64,000 nt of DNA from Streptomyces sp. XD-27 (lineage in GTDB: Bacteria; Actinomycetota; Actinomycetes; Streptomycetales; Streptomycetaceae): the NCBI RefSeq assembly GCF_030553055.1, contig NZ_CP130713.1, positions 5,642,001 through 5,706,000 of the forward strand, in the 5' to 3' direction. Below are positions 26,146 through 34,817 of the stretch, piece by piece (the stretch's first letter is position 1; every line of letters starts with the position of its first letter). The position numbers and the translations under genes were made by a program. Under the pieces are notes generated by a model, which searched no databases, had not been told where the DNA came from, and was given only the letters and a program-made list of their open reading frames with translations.

Positions 26146-28512
26146 TTACGCCTCCTGGCGTTCCGCGGCCGTGGGGCCGCTCTGCTGGGCCGGGATGCGG
26201 CGTACGCATTCGATCAGGTAGTCGCCGGTGTCCGGGTCGACGGTGACGCCGTGGGTCTCGCTGCGGAAGCCGGGGAAGCGGCGGTCGAAGGACTCCAGGG
26301 CCGCCAGGTAGCGCAGGAGGGGGCCGTCGGGGGTGCCGGTGTTCTCGCCGGGCATCAGGACGGGGATGCCGGGCGGGGTGACCGTGACCATGGCGGCGGC
26401 CACGCGGTCGGCGGCGTCGGCCAGCCGTACCCGCTCGGTGCCGCCGCGGATCAGGCGCTGGTAGCAGTGCTGGGGCGGGGTGACCGGCTCGGGCAGGTCC
26501 TGGAAGGCGGTGTCGAGCAGTTCGACCAGGCGGGCCTGGCGCAGGTGGTCGTGCATCTCCTGGCACAGCTCGCGCAGGGTCCGGCCGGTGTAGCGCCGCG
26601 GGTACTCGGCGACCAGCTCGGGCAGCACGCGCTCCAGCGGCGCGTCCTCGTCGTACAGCGCCTTGAAGTCCATCAGAGCGTCCATGAGCGTGCCCCACTT
26701 GCCCTTGGTGATCCCCATGGAGAACAGGATGAGCGTGGTGTAGCTGTCGGTCTTCTCCACCACGATGTTCCTGGTGGCCAGATAGGCGGTGAGGACGCGC
26801 GCGGGAATGCCCCAGTCGGACATCCGGCCGGTGGCGTCGATGCCGGGGCAGGTGAGGGTGACCTTGACGGGGTCGAGCAGGCAGTAGCCCTCGGTCAGGC
26901 CGGTGAAGCCGTGCCAGTCGGCGCCCGGCTCCAACTGCCAGCAGGACGGCTCCGTACGCAGGAGTTCGGCCGGGGCGTCGGCGAGGGGCAGCCGCTCGCC
27001 GGTGGCCGGGTCGGTCACGGTCTCGGGCTGCCAGACGCCGAAGAACCAGCCGGGCCGGTCACCGGCGGCCGCGATGCGCCGACCGACGCGCACGACCGTC
27101 TGGCGGAAGCGGACGGCCTCGGTCACCGCCTCGTCGATCAGCCAGCGGCCCTGCGGCCCGTCCATCATCGCGGTGGCCACGTCCAGGGAGGCGATCATCG
27201 GATACAGCGGCGAGGTGGTGCCGTGCATCATGAACGCCTCGTTGAACCGGTCGTGTTCGACCGGCGCCCGGGGCGCGGGCTTGACGTGCACCATGGCGCT
27301 CTGCGACAGCGCTGCCAGCAGCTTGTGGGTGGACTGGGTGGAGAAGACGGTGGGGCGCTCCGGGCCGGGGAAGGTGTCGGGGCCCACCGCCATGCCGTAC
27401 CGCCCGGCGTAGAGCGGGTGGAAGCGGGCGTAGGCGAACCACGCCTCGTCGAAGTGCAGCCGGGGCGTGCTGGGCGCCAGCGCCCGGGCCACCTGGAGGG
27501 CGTCGTAGCACAGGCCGTCGTACGTGGAGTTGGTGAGGACCGCGTACGGGGCCTCGGGGGAGACCGCCCCGTTCGCCAGCGGATTGCGGGCGATCCGGGA
27601 CGCCACCGCACCGGCCTCGATCTCCGCGGGCGGCAGGGGGCCCGCCAGCCCGTAGCCGTTGCGGGTGGGGACCAGATACACCGGCCGGGCCCCGGAGAGG
27701 ACCAGACCGTGCAGGACCGACTTGTGGCAGTTGCGGTCCACCAGCGCGATCTCGTCGCGGGTGACGCTGAAATGGCCGACCATGCGGTCGCAGGTGGAGT
27801 CGCCGTGCAGGACGAAGTACGTGCGGTCGGCGCCGAAGACGCGGGCGGCGTTGCGCTCCGCCGCGCCGACCGGGCCGGTGTGCTCGAACAGCGAGCCGAG
27901 CTCCTCGACGGAGATCGACAGGTCGCTGCGGAGCAGCCGCTCCCCGAAGTAGTCGTGGAAGGCCCGGCCGACCGGGGACTTGAGGAAGGCGACGCCGCCG
28001 GAGTGGGCGGGGGTGTGCCAGGAGTACTCGTGCGCGTCGTCGAAGCGGCGCAGCGCCTTGAAGAACGGCGGCAGCAGGTCCTGCTGGTAGTCGCGGGCGG
28101 CGCCGGCGATCCGTCCGGCGATGAACGCCGCGGTGTCCTCCAGCGGCCAGATGTAGCCGATGACCGTCTCCGCCACCCACAGCGGCAGGTGGTCCAGGTC
28201 CTCGCCCGCCGTGACGAGGAAGACCGGGAGGTCCCGGAAGCGCCGGCCGGCCTGGCGCAGCACGTCGGCGCCGCCGGGCTCGCCGCCGGACTTGCAGTCC
28301 CCGTCTCCCGGGAGGCCCCAGTCCACGACGGCGGCCGCCAGGCCCGCCTCGGTACGCAGCACGGCCTGCGCGTCGTCGGCGGTGGCGGCCCAGCGCACCT
28401 CGAAGCCGCCGCTCTCCAACTCCTTGCGGATCCTGCGGAGCTGCTCGGCTCCCGCGCCTCCGCTCTCCGGGAACTCGCGTACCGCGAACAGAACCGTGCC
28501 GTCGTCTGCCAT
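26146..28512 (-). CDS. Orn/Lys/Arg decarboxylase family protein
   Basis: This 788-residue fold-type I PLP enzyme decarboxylates a basic amino acid to a polyamine precursor (putrescine, cadaverine or agmatine). The N-terminal 150 residues form the receiver-like wing domain (VLFAVREFP, AAVVDWGLPGD). The PLP core has HTPAHSGG, HGDSTCDRMVGHF, HFDEAWFAYARFHPLY and the Schiff-base lysine in STQSTHKLLAALSQSAM. The C-terminal domain ends PGIPVLMPGE and RRFPGF. ATG 28512 fits the family. It stands alone, downstream of a two-component system. Which amino acid is used cannot be read from the sequence with confidence. Confidence 0.95.
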   Translation of the reverse strand: MADDGTVLFAVREFPESGGAGAEQLRRIRKELESGGFEVRWAATADDAQAVLRTEAGLAAAVVDWGLPGDGDCKSGGEPGGADVLRQAGRRFRDLPVFLVTAGEDLDHLPLWVAETVIGYIWPLEDTAAFIAGRIAGAARDYQQDLLPPFFKALRRFDDAHEYSWHTPAHSGGVAFLKSPVGRAFHDYFGERLLRSDLSISVEELGSLFEHTGPVGAAERNAARVFGADRTYFVLHGDSTCDRMVGHFSVTRDEIALVDRNCHKSVLHGLVLSGARPVYLVPTRNGYGLAGPLPPAEIEAGAVASRIARNPLANGAVSPEAPYAVLTNSTYDGLCYDALQVARALAPSTPRLHFDEAWFAYARFHPLYAGRYGMAVGPDTFPGPERPTVFSTQSTHKLLAALSQSAMVHVKPAPRAPVEHDRFNEAFMMHGTTSPLYPMIASLDVATAMMDGPQGRWLIDEAVTEAVRFRQTVVRVGRRIAAAGDRPGWFFGVWQPETVTDPATGERLPLADAPAELLRTEPSCWQLEPGADWHGFTGLTEGYCLLDPVKVTLTCPGIDATGRMSDWGIPARVLTAYLATRNIVVEKTDSYTTLILFSMGITKGKWGTLMDALMDFKALYDEDAPLERVLPELVAEYPRRYTGRTLRELCQEMHDHLRQARLVELLDTAFQDLPEPVTPPQHCYQRLIRGGTERVRLADAADRVAAAMVTVTPPGIPVLMPGENTGTPDGPLLRYLAALESFDRRFPGFRSETHGVTVDPDTGDYLIECVRRIPAQQSGPTAAERQEA

Positions 28513-28658
28513 GGTGCCCCTTTGTGTGTGTCGGCGATCGGCGTCTCTCGCTGAGAGGCAACCGGACGCGCGGCGGCGGGGACGGCGGGACGGGTACGAA
28601 ACCACCCCGATGAGGGAACGCGCGGGCCCCAGGGGGAACTTGGGATGTGGTCGCGGTC

Positions 28659-29375
28659 TCAGGTTCTGTCGTGGGACTGCCAGCGGTAGACCAGTTCCGG
28701 CCTGCCGACCTGGCCGTACTGCGGGGCCCGGTCGGCCCGGCCCGCGTCGACCAGGTACTCCAGATACCGCCGCGCGGTGATCCGCGAGATGCCGACCGTC
28801 TCGGCCGCCGCCCCCGCCGAGATCCCGTCCGGCGCCGACCGGAGGGCGCGGGTCACCGCGTCGAGCGTGGCGGGCGTCAGCCCCTTCGGCAGGGCGGCGG
28901 GCTGCGGGGCGCGCAGCGCGGCCAGGGCCCGGTCCACCTCGTCCTGCCCGCTGGCCTCGCCGGCGGTGGCCCGGAACTCCGCGTACCGCAGCAGCCGGTC
29001 CCGCAGCGTGCCGAACGTGAACGGTTTCAGGACGTACTGCACCACCCCGAGCGAGACGCCCTCGCGGACCACGGCCAGATCCCGGGCCGAGGTCACCGCG
29101 ATCACGTCGGCGCTGTGGCCCGCCGCGCGCAGCGAACGGATGAGCTGGAGGCCGTGCCCGTCGGGGAGATAGAGATCCAGCAGCAGCAGGTCCACGGGCG
29201 AGCGCTCCAGAAGGCGCCGGGCCCCGCCCGCGGAGTGCGCCGTCCCGGCCACGGTGAAGCCGGGTACGCGGGACACGTAGAGCGCGTGGGCGTCTGCCGC
29301 CACGGGGTCGTCTTCGACGACGAGTACCCGGATGGCGTGCCCGTGCGCCGCGCCGCTCCCTGCCGCCCCGGTCAT
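28659..29375 (-). CDS. CitB/DctR-type response regulator
   Basis: A 238-residue regulator. The receiver domain has IRVLVVEDDPVAADAHALY, the phosphorylated Asp in LLLLDLYLPDGHG, and KPF for the conserved lysine. The C-terminal winged helix (ALRSAPDGISAGAAAETVGISRITARRYLEYLVDAGRADRAPQYGQVGRPELVYRW) is typical of the CitB/DcuR class. Its ATG (29375) overlaps the stop of the histidine kinase gene. The likely target is dctA, divergent from the kinase. Confidence 0.94.
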   Translation of the reverse strand: MTGAAGSGAAHGHAIRVLVVEDDPVAADAHALYVSRVPGFTVAGTAHSAGGARRLLERSPVDLLLLDLYLPDGHGLQLIRSLRAAGHSADVIAVTSARDLAVVREGVSLGVVQYVLKPFTFGTLRDRLLRYAEFRATAGEASGQDEVDRALAALRAPQPAALPKGLTPATLDAVTRALRSAPDGISAGAAAETVGISRITARRYLEYLVDAGRADRAPQYGQVGRPELVYRWQSHDRT

Positions 29376-31324
29376 CTTCGCCACTCCGGGGCATCGGCGG
29401 TACGGGGCGCGCCCTTCGGCGCGGGGCGCGGGGCCGGGGTGCGGGGTTGGTCGGCCGGTGCCGGGGGTGGTTCCGCGTGGTGTCGCGTGCCGTCGTGCTC
29501 CGTGGACGGCGTGGTATCGGTGGTGCCGGCGGCGCCGGCGAGCGGATGGGCGTCGGACCGGCGCGGCGTGCCGGATGTCAGCGGCAGCCGTACGGTGAAC
29601 TCCGCGCCGCCGTCCGCCGCCGGGCCCACCTCCACCGTGCCGCCGTTCCGCCGCACCGCCTGGCGGACCAGGGCGAGCCCCAGGCCGCGGCCCGCCGGGC
29701 CCGCCGCGCCCGGCACCCCTGTCGTCCCCGGCACCCTCGCCGCGCCTGGCACTCCCGTCGTCCCCCGCGCGCCCGCCGTGCCGTGCGCACCCTCCGTTGC
29801 CGCGGTCTTCGTCGTCCAGCCGCGCCGGAAGACCGCCTCGGCCGCCGCCGGGTCCACCCCGGCACCGGTGTCCGCGACGCGCAGCAGCAGTTCGCCGTCG
29901 GCCGCGCGCGCCGTGACCGTGACGAGGGGGCGGCGGACCGCGTCGCGGTGGTCGGCGGCGGCGTCGATCGCGTTGTCCACCAGGTTGCCCAGGACCGTCA
30001 CCAGGTCGCGGGCCGGGAGGCCGGGCGGCAGCAGGCCGTCGTCGATCCGGCTGTCGGGGGCCAGCACCAGCTCCACGCCGCGCTCGTTGGCCTGGGCGGC
30101 CTTGCCCAGCAGCAGGGCCGCCAGGACCGGCTCGGCGACCGCGGCCACCACCTGGTCGGTGAGCGCTTGCGCCAGCTCCAGTTCCGCCGTCGCGAAGTCC
30201 ACGGCCTCCTCCACCCGGCCCAGTTCGATCAGGGACACCACCGTGTGCAGCCGGTTGGCGGCCTCGTGCGCCTGGGAGCGCAGCGCCTCGGTGAACCCGC
30301 GGACCGAGTCCAGCTCCCCGGAGAGCGCTTGCAGCTCCGTGTGGTCGCGCAGGGTGACGACCGTACCCCGCTGCCCCCCGCTGCTCACCGGTGAGGTGTT
30401 GACCACCAGCACCCGCTCGGCGGTCAGGTGCAGCTCGTCCACCCGCGGCTCGGCGGCCAGCAGCGCGCCGGTCAGCGGGGCGGGCAGGCCCAGGTCGCTG
30501 ATGAGCCGTCCGACGGGGTCGGTCAGGCCCAGCAACTCCCGCGCCCCGTCGTTGACCAGCGCCACCCGCCGCTGTCCGTCGAGCATCAGCAGCCCCTCCC
30601 GCACCGCGTGCAGCGTGGCCTGGTGGTAGTCGTACATCCGGCTCAGCTCGCCGGCGTTCATGCCGTGGGTGTGGTGCCGCAGGCGGCGGTTGATCACGTA
30701 CGTGCCCGCCCCGCCGAGCGCGAGGGCGGCCAGTGCCACGCCCAGCAGCGTGAGCAACTGGTCCCGCAGCCGCGCGCTGATCTCGTCGACCGTGATGCCC
30801 GCGCTGACCAGCCCGGTGATCCGGCCGCCGTCGCGCACCGGGGTCACGACCCGTACCGACGGGCCGAGGGTGCCGGTGTAGGTCTCCGTGAAGGTCTCGC
30901 CGCGCAGCGCGGGGGCGGTGTGGCCGAGGAACTCCTCGCCGATCCGCTCGGGGTCCGGGTGCGTCCAGCGGATGCCCCGCGGGTCCATGATCGTGACGAA
31001 CGTGACGCCGGTGCTCTTGCGTACCTGCTCCGCGTACGGCTGGAGCGCGGCGGTGGGGTCCGCGGTACGGATGGCCCGGACGACCGAGGGGGAGTCGGCG
31101 ACCGCGGTCGCGGCGGCGGTCGCCTGGCGGCGCGCGGCGGTTTCGGCCTGGCTCCGGTCGGTGAGGTAGGTGAAGACCGCGCATCCGGCGACGACCACGG
31201 CGACGAGCACGACCTGCATCGCGAAGAGCTGGCCGGCCAGGCTCCGCGGCCTGCGGGGGCGCCGGGGTCTTCGAGGCCCCCGGTCGACCCGGGGCGGTGA
31301 ACGCGCATGTCGCTCAGTGTGCAC
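29372..31324 (-). CDS. CitA/DcuS-type sensor histidine kinase
   Basis: About 650 residues from the GTG 31324; ATG 31384 is an alternative start in the same frame. Two membrane helices (LFAMQVVLVAVVVAGCAVFTYL and LTLLGVALAALALGGAGTYVI) flank an extracytoplasmic PAS/Cache sensor with DPRGIRWTHPDPERIG, the class that binds citrate or C4-dicarboxylates. A cytoplasmic PAS follows, then the H-box RSQAHEAANRLHTVVSLIELG and the ATPase N- and G-boxes (NLVDNAIDAA, GRGLGLALVRQ). A Gly/Ala/Thr/Pro-rich insert of about 33 residues sits in the ATP lid. A Pro-rich tail ends the protein. Confidence 0.9.
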   Translation of the reverse strand: MHTERHARSPPRVDRGPRRPRRPRRPRSLAGQLFAMQVVLVAVVVAGCAVFTYLTDRSQAETAARRQATAAATAVADSPSVVRAIRTADPTAALQPYAEQVRKSTGVTFVTIMDPRGIRWTHPDPERIGEEFLGHTAPALRGETFTETYTGTLGPSVRVVTPVRDGGRITGLVSAGITVDEISARLRDQLLTLLGVALAALALGGAGTYVINRRLRHHTHGMNAGELSRMYDYHQATLHAVREGLLMLDGQRRVALVNDGARELLGLTDPVGRLISDLGLPAPLTGALLAAEPRVDELHLTAERVLVVNTSPVSSGGQRGTVVTLRDHTELQALSGELDSVRGFTEALRSQAHEAANRLHTVVSLIELGRVEEAVDFATAELELAQALTDQVVAAVAEPVLAALLLGKAAQANERGVELVLAPDSRIDDGLLPPGLPARDLVTVLGNLVDNAIDAAADHRDAVRRPLVTVTARAADGELLLRVADTGAGVDPAAAEAVFRRGWTTKTAATEGAHGTAGARGTTGVPGAARVPGTTGVPGAAGPAGRGLGLALVRQAVRRNGGTVEVGPAADGGAEFTVRLPLTSGTPRRSDAHPLAGAAGTTDTTPSTEHDGTRHHAEPPPAPADQPRTPAPRPAPKGAPRTADAPEWRR

Positions 31325-31332
31325 GCGAGTCG

Positions 31333-31355
31333 TTGTGTGAACGAAATGAACACAA
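31333..31355. promoter_or_regulatory. Inverted repeat TTGTGT-N11-ACACAA between the kinase gene and dctA
   Basis: The arms are at 31333-31338 and 31350-31355, in an unusually AT-rich stretch between the divergent kinase and dctA genes. The size and position suit a response-regulator operator. If the kinase starts at 31384, the repeat lies inside its reading frame. Confidence 0.5.
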
Positions 31356-31473
31356 GGGTGACCGCCGTCACAGGCGGGGTGCATAGTCACCGGGACCGTC
31401 CGGGACACGGGAGTCCGGGGCCGTCCGGGACGTGTGAGCCGCACGGACCGACCAGGATTTCAAGGAGGCAGCC

Positions 31474-32865
31474 GTGGCTGCGCAGACCTCGCCCGCGGGA
31501 CAGCCGACGCGGCGGACCCCGCGGGACCGGACCCACTATCTGTACCTCGCCGTGATCGCCGCGGTGCTCCTCGGCGTCGCGGTGGGCTTCGCCGCGCCCG
31601 ACGTCGCCGTGGAGCTCAAGCCCATCGGCAAGGGATTCGTCAATCTGATCAAGATGATGATCTCGCCGATCATCTTCTGCACGATCGTGCTCGGCGTCGG
31701 ATCGGTCCGCAAGGCCGCCAAGGTCGGCGCGGTCGGCGGGCTCGCGCTCGGCTACTTCCTGCTGATGTCCACCGTCGCGCTCGCCATCGGCCTGCTCGTC
31801 GGCAACATTCTGGAGCCGGGCAGCGGGCTGCACCTGACCTCGGAGGCGGCCAAGGCCGGACAGGGCCAGGCCGAGGGCGCCAGCGAGTCCACCACGGCCT
31901 TCCTGCTCGGCATCATCCCGACCACGATGGTCTCCGCCTTCACCACGGAGAAGGTGCTCCAGACCCTGCTCGTCGCGCTGCTCGTCGGCTTCGCGCTCCA
32001 GGGGATGGGCAAGGCCGGGGAGCCGGTGCTGCGCGGCATCGGGCACATCCAGCGGCTGGTCTTCCGCGTGCTGTCGATGATCATGTGGGCCGCGCCGGTG
32101 GGTGCGTTCGGCGCCATCGCGGCGGTGGTCGGCGAGACCGGCACGGACGCGCTGAAGTCGCTGGCCGTCATCATGATCGGCTTCTACGTCACCTGCGCCC
32201 TCTTCGTCTTCCTGGTGCTCGGCACGCTCCTGCGGCTGGTCGCGGGCGTCAACATCCTGCACCTGCTCACGTACCTGGGGCGCGAGTTCCTGCTGATCGT
32301 CTCGACGTCGTCGTCGGAGTCGGCGCTGCCGCGGCTGATCGCCAAGATGGAGCACGCGGGCGTCAGCAAGCCGGTGGCCGGCATCACCGTCCCGACCGGG
32401 TACTCCTTCAACCTGGACGGCACCGCGATCTACCTGACCATGGCGTCGCTGTTCATCGCCGAGGCGATGGGCGACCCGCTCTCGATCGGCCAGCAGATCT
32501 CGCTGCTGCTGTTCATGATCGTGGCCTCCAAGGGCGCGGCGGGGGTCACCGGCGCCGGCATGGCGACCCTGGCGAGCGGCCTCCAGTCCCACCGCCCCGA
32601 ACTGGTCGACGGCGTCGGCATGATCGTCGGCATCGACCGCTTCATGAGCGAGGCGCGGGCGGTGACCAACTTCGCGGGCAACGCCGTCGCCACCGTGCTG
32701 GTCGGCACCTGGACCAAGGAGATCGACAAGGACCGGATGCGGGAGGTCCTGGCGGGCCGGTTGCCGTTCGACGAGGCGACGCTGGCGGACGACGCGCACG
32801 GCGGCGGGGCGGACGGGCACGAGGGGCCGAAGGAGAACGCGCCCAAGGAGGCCGCGGGCGTCTGA
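31474..32865 (+). CDS. dctA: C4-dicarboxylate/proton or sodium symporter DctA
   Basis: This 463-residue DAACS-family transporter imports succinate, fumarate and malate. The N-terminal membrane part has HYLYLAVIAAVLLGVAVGFAAP. Signature segments include LKPIGKGFVNLIKMMISPIIFCTIVLG, the serine-rich STSSSESALPRLI re-entrant loop, TGYSFNLDGTAIYL, and MSEARAVTNFAGNAVATVLVG. GTG 31474 is preceded by AAGGAGG. It is divergent from the CitA/DcuS-type kinase, which most likely controls it in response to external dicarboxylate. Confidence 0.97.
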   Translation: MAAQTSPAGQPTRRTPRDRTHYLYLAVIAAVLLGVAVGFAAPDVAVELKPIGKGFVNLIKMMISPIIFCTIVLGVGSVRKAAKVGAVGGLALGYFLLMSTVALAIGLLVGNILEPGSGLHLTSEAAKAGQGQAEGASESTTAFLLGIIPTTMVSAFTTEKVLQTLLVALLVGFALQGMGKAGEPVLRGIGHIQRLVFRVLSMIMWAAPVGAFGAIAAVVGETGTDALKSLAVIMIGFYVTCALFVFLVLGTLLRLVAGVNILHLLTYLGREFLLIVSTSSSESALPRLIAKMEHAGVSKPVAGITVPTGYSFNLDGTAIYLTMASLFIAEAMGDPLSIGQQISLLLFMIVASKGAAGVTGAGMATLASGLQSHRPELVDGVGMIVGIDRFMSEARAVTNFAGNAVATVLVGTWTKEIDKDRMREVLAGRLPFDEATLADDAHGGGADGHEGPKENAPKEAAGV

Positions 32866-32886
32866 CGATCGACGTCCCGACCTACG

Positions 32887-32942
32887 GGGCGGGGGCGGTA
32901 CGGGCCGGGCCGCGGGTGCCACGGTCCGTACCGCCCCCGCCC
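32887..32942 (+). terminator. Terminator of dctA
   Basis: A perfect 17-bp inverted repeat (GGGCGGGGGCGGTACGG at 32887-32903 and its complement at 32926-32942), starting 21 bases after the dctA stop. Confidence 0.8.
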
Positions 32943-33001
32943 GACCCGCTGTTCAGGCCGTAGTCAGCGCGATGTCGAGCGGCGACCGCTATCGATGGGG
33001 C

Positions 33002-34132
33002 ATGGACATCGATCAGCGGTACGCATACGAAGCGGAAGAACCGCGGCCTGAGGAGCCGGCGGCTGACGAGTCGGTGCCGGGCAAGTCGGTGCCGGACGCG
33101 TCGGCGGCCGACGAGGCGCGCATCATGCAGCTCGCCGCCGGTGGCGGCTTCGCGCGTGCCCTGGCCGTCGCCGCCAGGCTCGGCATCGCCGACATCCTGG
33201 ACGGCGGGCGTCTGCCGTACCACGAGATCGCCGCACGCGGCGGCGCGGACCCGGACGTCACGCGGCGCCTGATGGAGACGCTCACGCTCTGCGGGGTGTT
33301 CGAGCGCGACGCGTGCGGCGACTACGGGCTCGCCGCCGCCTTCGCGCGACTGCGCGGCAGCCATCCGCGGTCGCTCCGGAACTTCTGCGTCCTGATGGCC
33401 GAGACCTACGACGACGCCTTCGCCGGGCTGCCGCACACCGTGGCGACCGGGGAGTCCGGCTTCGAGCGGGTCTTCGGCAAGCCCTTGTACGCGTATCTGG
33501 CGGGCGACCCCGAGGCCGAGCGGGTCTTCGACGCCGCGATGGCCGAACTCGCCCGGCCCGTGGTCGCCGAACTCGCCCGGCGCGCCGACTTCGGCACCGT
33601 ACGCCGGGTGATCGACATCGGCGGCGGGGACGGCACGGTGCTGGCCGGGGTGCTCGCCGCCCACCCGTTGCTGGAGGGCGTGTGCGTGGACCGGCCCAGC
33701 GTGTGCGAGCGGGCCCGGGCGAGGCTGCGGGCGGGCGCCGGTGAGCGGCCCGCCGACGGGCGGTTGGCCTTCCGGCCCGCGGACATCTTCGCGGAGGTGC
33801 CCGCGGGTGGCGACCGCTATCTGCTGAAGAACGTCCTCCACGACTGGGACGCCGAGCGGCGGTTGCGCATCCTGACGGTGGTGCGCGAGGCGATGCTGCG
33901 CACCGAGGCGACGCGGGCGACGCCTCGGCTGCTCATCGTGGAGCCGCTCCAGGAGAGCGACGCGGACGGCGCGCACACGCTGTTCCAGATGGTGATGTGC
34001 GGGAAGGACACCGAGCTGTTCACCGGGCCGGAGATGCACAAGCTGGTGCAGACGGCGGGGTTCACGCTGCTGTCGGCGGAGCGGCTCGCGGGCGGACACC
34101 ACGTCTTCGAGTGCGTGGCCGTGGCGTCCTAG
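33002..34132 (+). CDS. SAM-dependent O-methyltransferase, COMT-like
   Basis: A 376-residue protein, beginning with an acidic disordered stretch of about 35 residues. A dimerisation winged helix follows (MQLAAGGGFARALAVAARLGIADILDGG). The Rossmann domain has the SAM motif VIDIGGGDGTVLAGVLA, LKNVLHDWDAERRLRIL with the usual HDW catalytic segment, and late GPEMHKLVQTAGFTL. This is the class of secondary-metabolite O-methyltransferases. There is no biosynthetic cluster alongside, so its acceptor is unknown. The start at 33002 is preferred over 32972, but neither has a strong ribosome site. Confidence 0.88.
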   Translation: MDIDQRYAYEAEEPRPEEPAADESVPGKSVPDASAADEARIMQLAAGGGFARALAVAARLGIADILDGGRLPYHEIAARGGADPDVTRRLMETLTLCGVFERDACGDYGLAAAFARLRGSHPRSLRNFCVLMAETYDDAFAGLPHTVATGESGFERVFGKPLYAYLAGDPEAERVFDAAMAELARPVVAELARRADFGTVRRVIDIGGGDGTVLAGVLAAHPLLEGVCVDRPSVCERARARLRAGAGERPADGRLAFRPADIFAEVPAGGDRYLLKNVLHDWDAERRLRILTVVREAMLRTEATRATPRLLIVEPLQESDADGAHTLFQMVMCGKDTELFTGPEMHKLVQTAGFTLLSAERLAGGHHVFECVAVAS

Positions 34133-34190
34133 GCGGGGTCCGACAGGTCGTGCGACGGGCAGACGACCGCGCCGTTGCGGCCGGTTGCGC

Positions 34191-34703
34191 TCAGCGGCGC
34201 AGGTCCCTGCTCCGTACGTACCGCAGTCCGCAGGCGTCCTCGTACGGGTCGCCGTCCGCGAGGATCAGGGCGCGCAGCGGCTGCATCGGGAGCCAGGTCA
34301 GGCCGAGGAGCCAGCGGCCCACGGTCTGCCAGAAGCGGGGCCGGCCCGCGTCCGCCTCGCGCACCACGCGCGTCACGAGCAGGAACTTGCCCACGGTCGT
34401 CCGGAACAGCAGGGTTCCCAGCACATGGTTGACGAACGAGACGCCGAAGACACACCCGACGTAGATCCCCAGGGTGGCCCCGATCCCCAGGGTGGCCGCG
34501 CCCTTGCCGTGCGCGAGCTGTGCGGCGAGGCTGAAACCGCCGACTATCGTGATCGCGCAGTCGATCCCGGCGAAGAGCATGCGGCGTATGTCACCGACCT
34601 CCTCGGGCACAGAGGGGGGCTGTGGGGTCGGATGCGGGTACGGGTACGGGGGCTGGGGAGCGTACGGCTGGTTCGGAGACGGGTGGCGCTGGTAATCGAT
34701 CAC
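34191..34703 (-). CDS. RDD-family membrane protein
   Basis: 170 residues from GTG 34703. A cytoplasmic Pro/Tyr/Gln-rich N-terminus (PNQPYAPQPPYPYPHPTPQ) is followed by an RDD domain. Membrane segments include IDCAITIVGGFSLAA, TLGIGATLGIYVGCVFGVSFVNHVLG and VGRWLLGLTWLPMQPLRALIL. The conserved Asp and the FRTTVGKFLL segment fit the family. RDD proteins are small membrane proteins of mostly unknown function, some proposed as Na+/H+ exchangers. It ends convergent with the methyltransferase, 58 bases apart. Confidence 0.8.
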   Translation of the reverse strand: MIDYQRHPSPNQPYAPQPPYPYPHPTPQPPSVPEEVGDIRRMLFAGIDCAITIVGGFSLAAQLAHGKGAATLGIGATLGIYVGCVFGVSFVNHVLGTLLFRTTVGKFLLVTRVVREADAGRPRFWQTVGRWLLGLTWLPMQPLRALILADGDPYEDACGLRYVRSRDLRR

Positions 34704-34762
34704 GGAGCACCATCCTGCCGTACGCCTGTGACAGCTGAGTCTCAGATTGATGCGCGAGCGAT

Positions 34763-34817
34763 GCCGGGACGCCCACCGCCCCGCCCGAGAGGGCGACGGG
34801 GCGGTGGGCGTCCCGGC
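34763..34817 (-). terminator. Terminator of the GH16 gene
   Basis: A perfect 21-bp stem (34763-34783 with 34797-34817) and a 13-base loop. It sits directly at the stop codon of the GH16 gene and upstream of the RDD gene on the same strand, separating the two transcripts. Confidence 0.88.
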
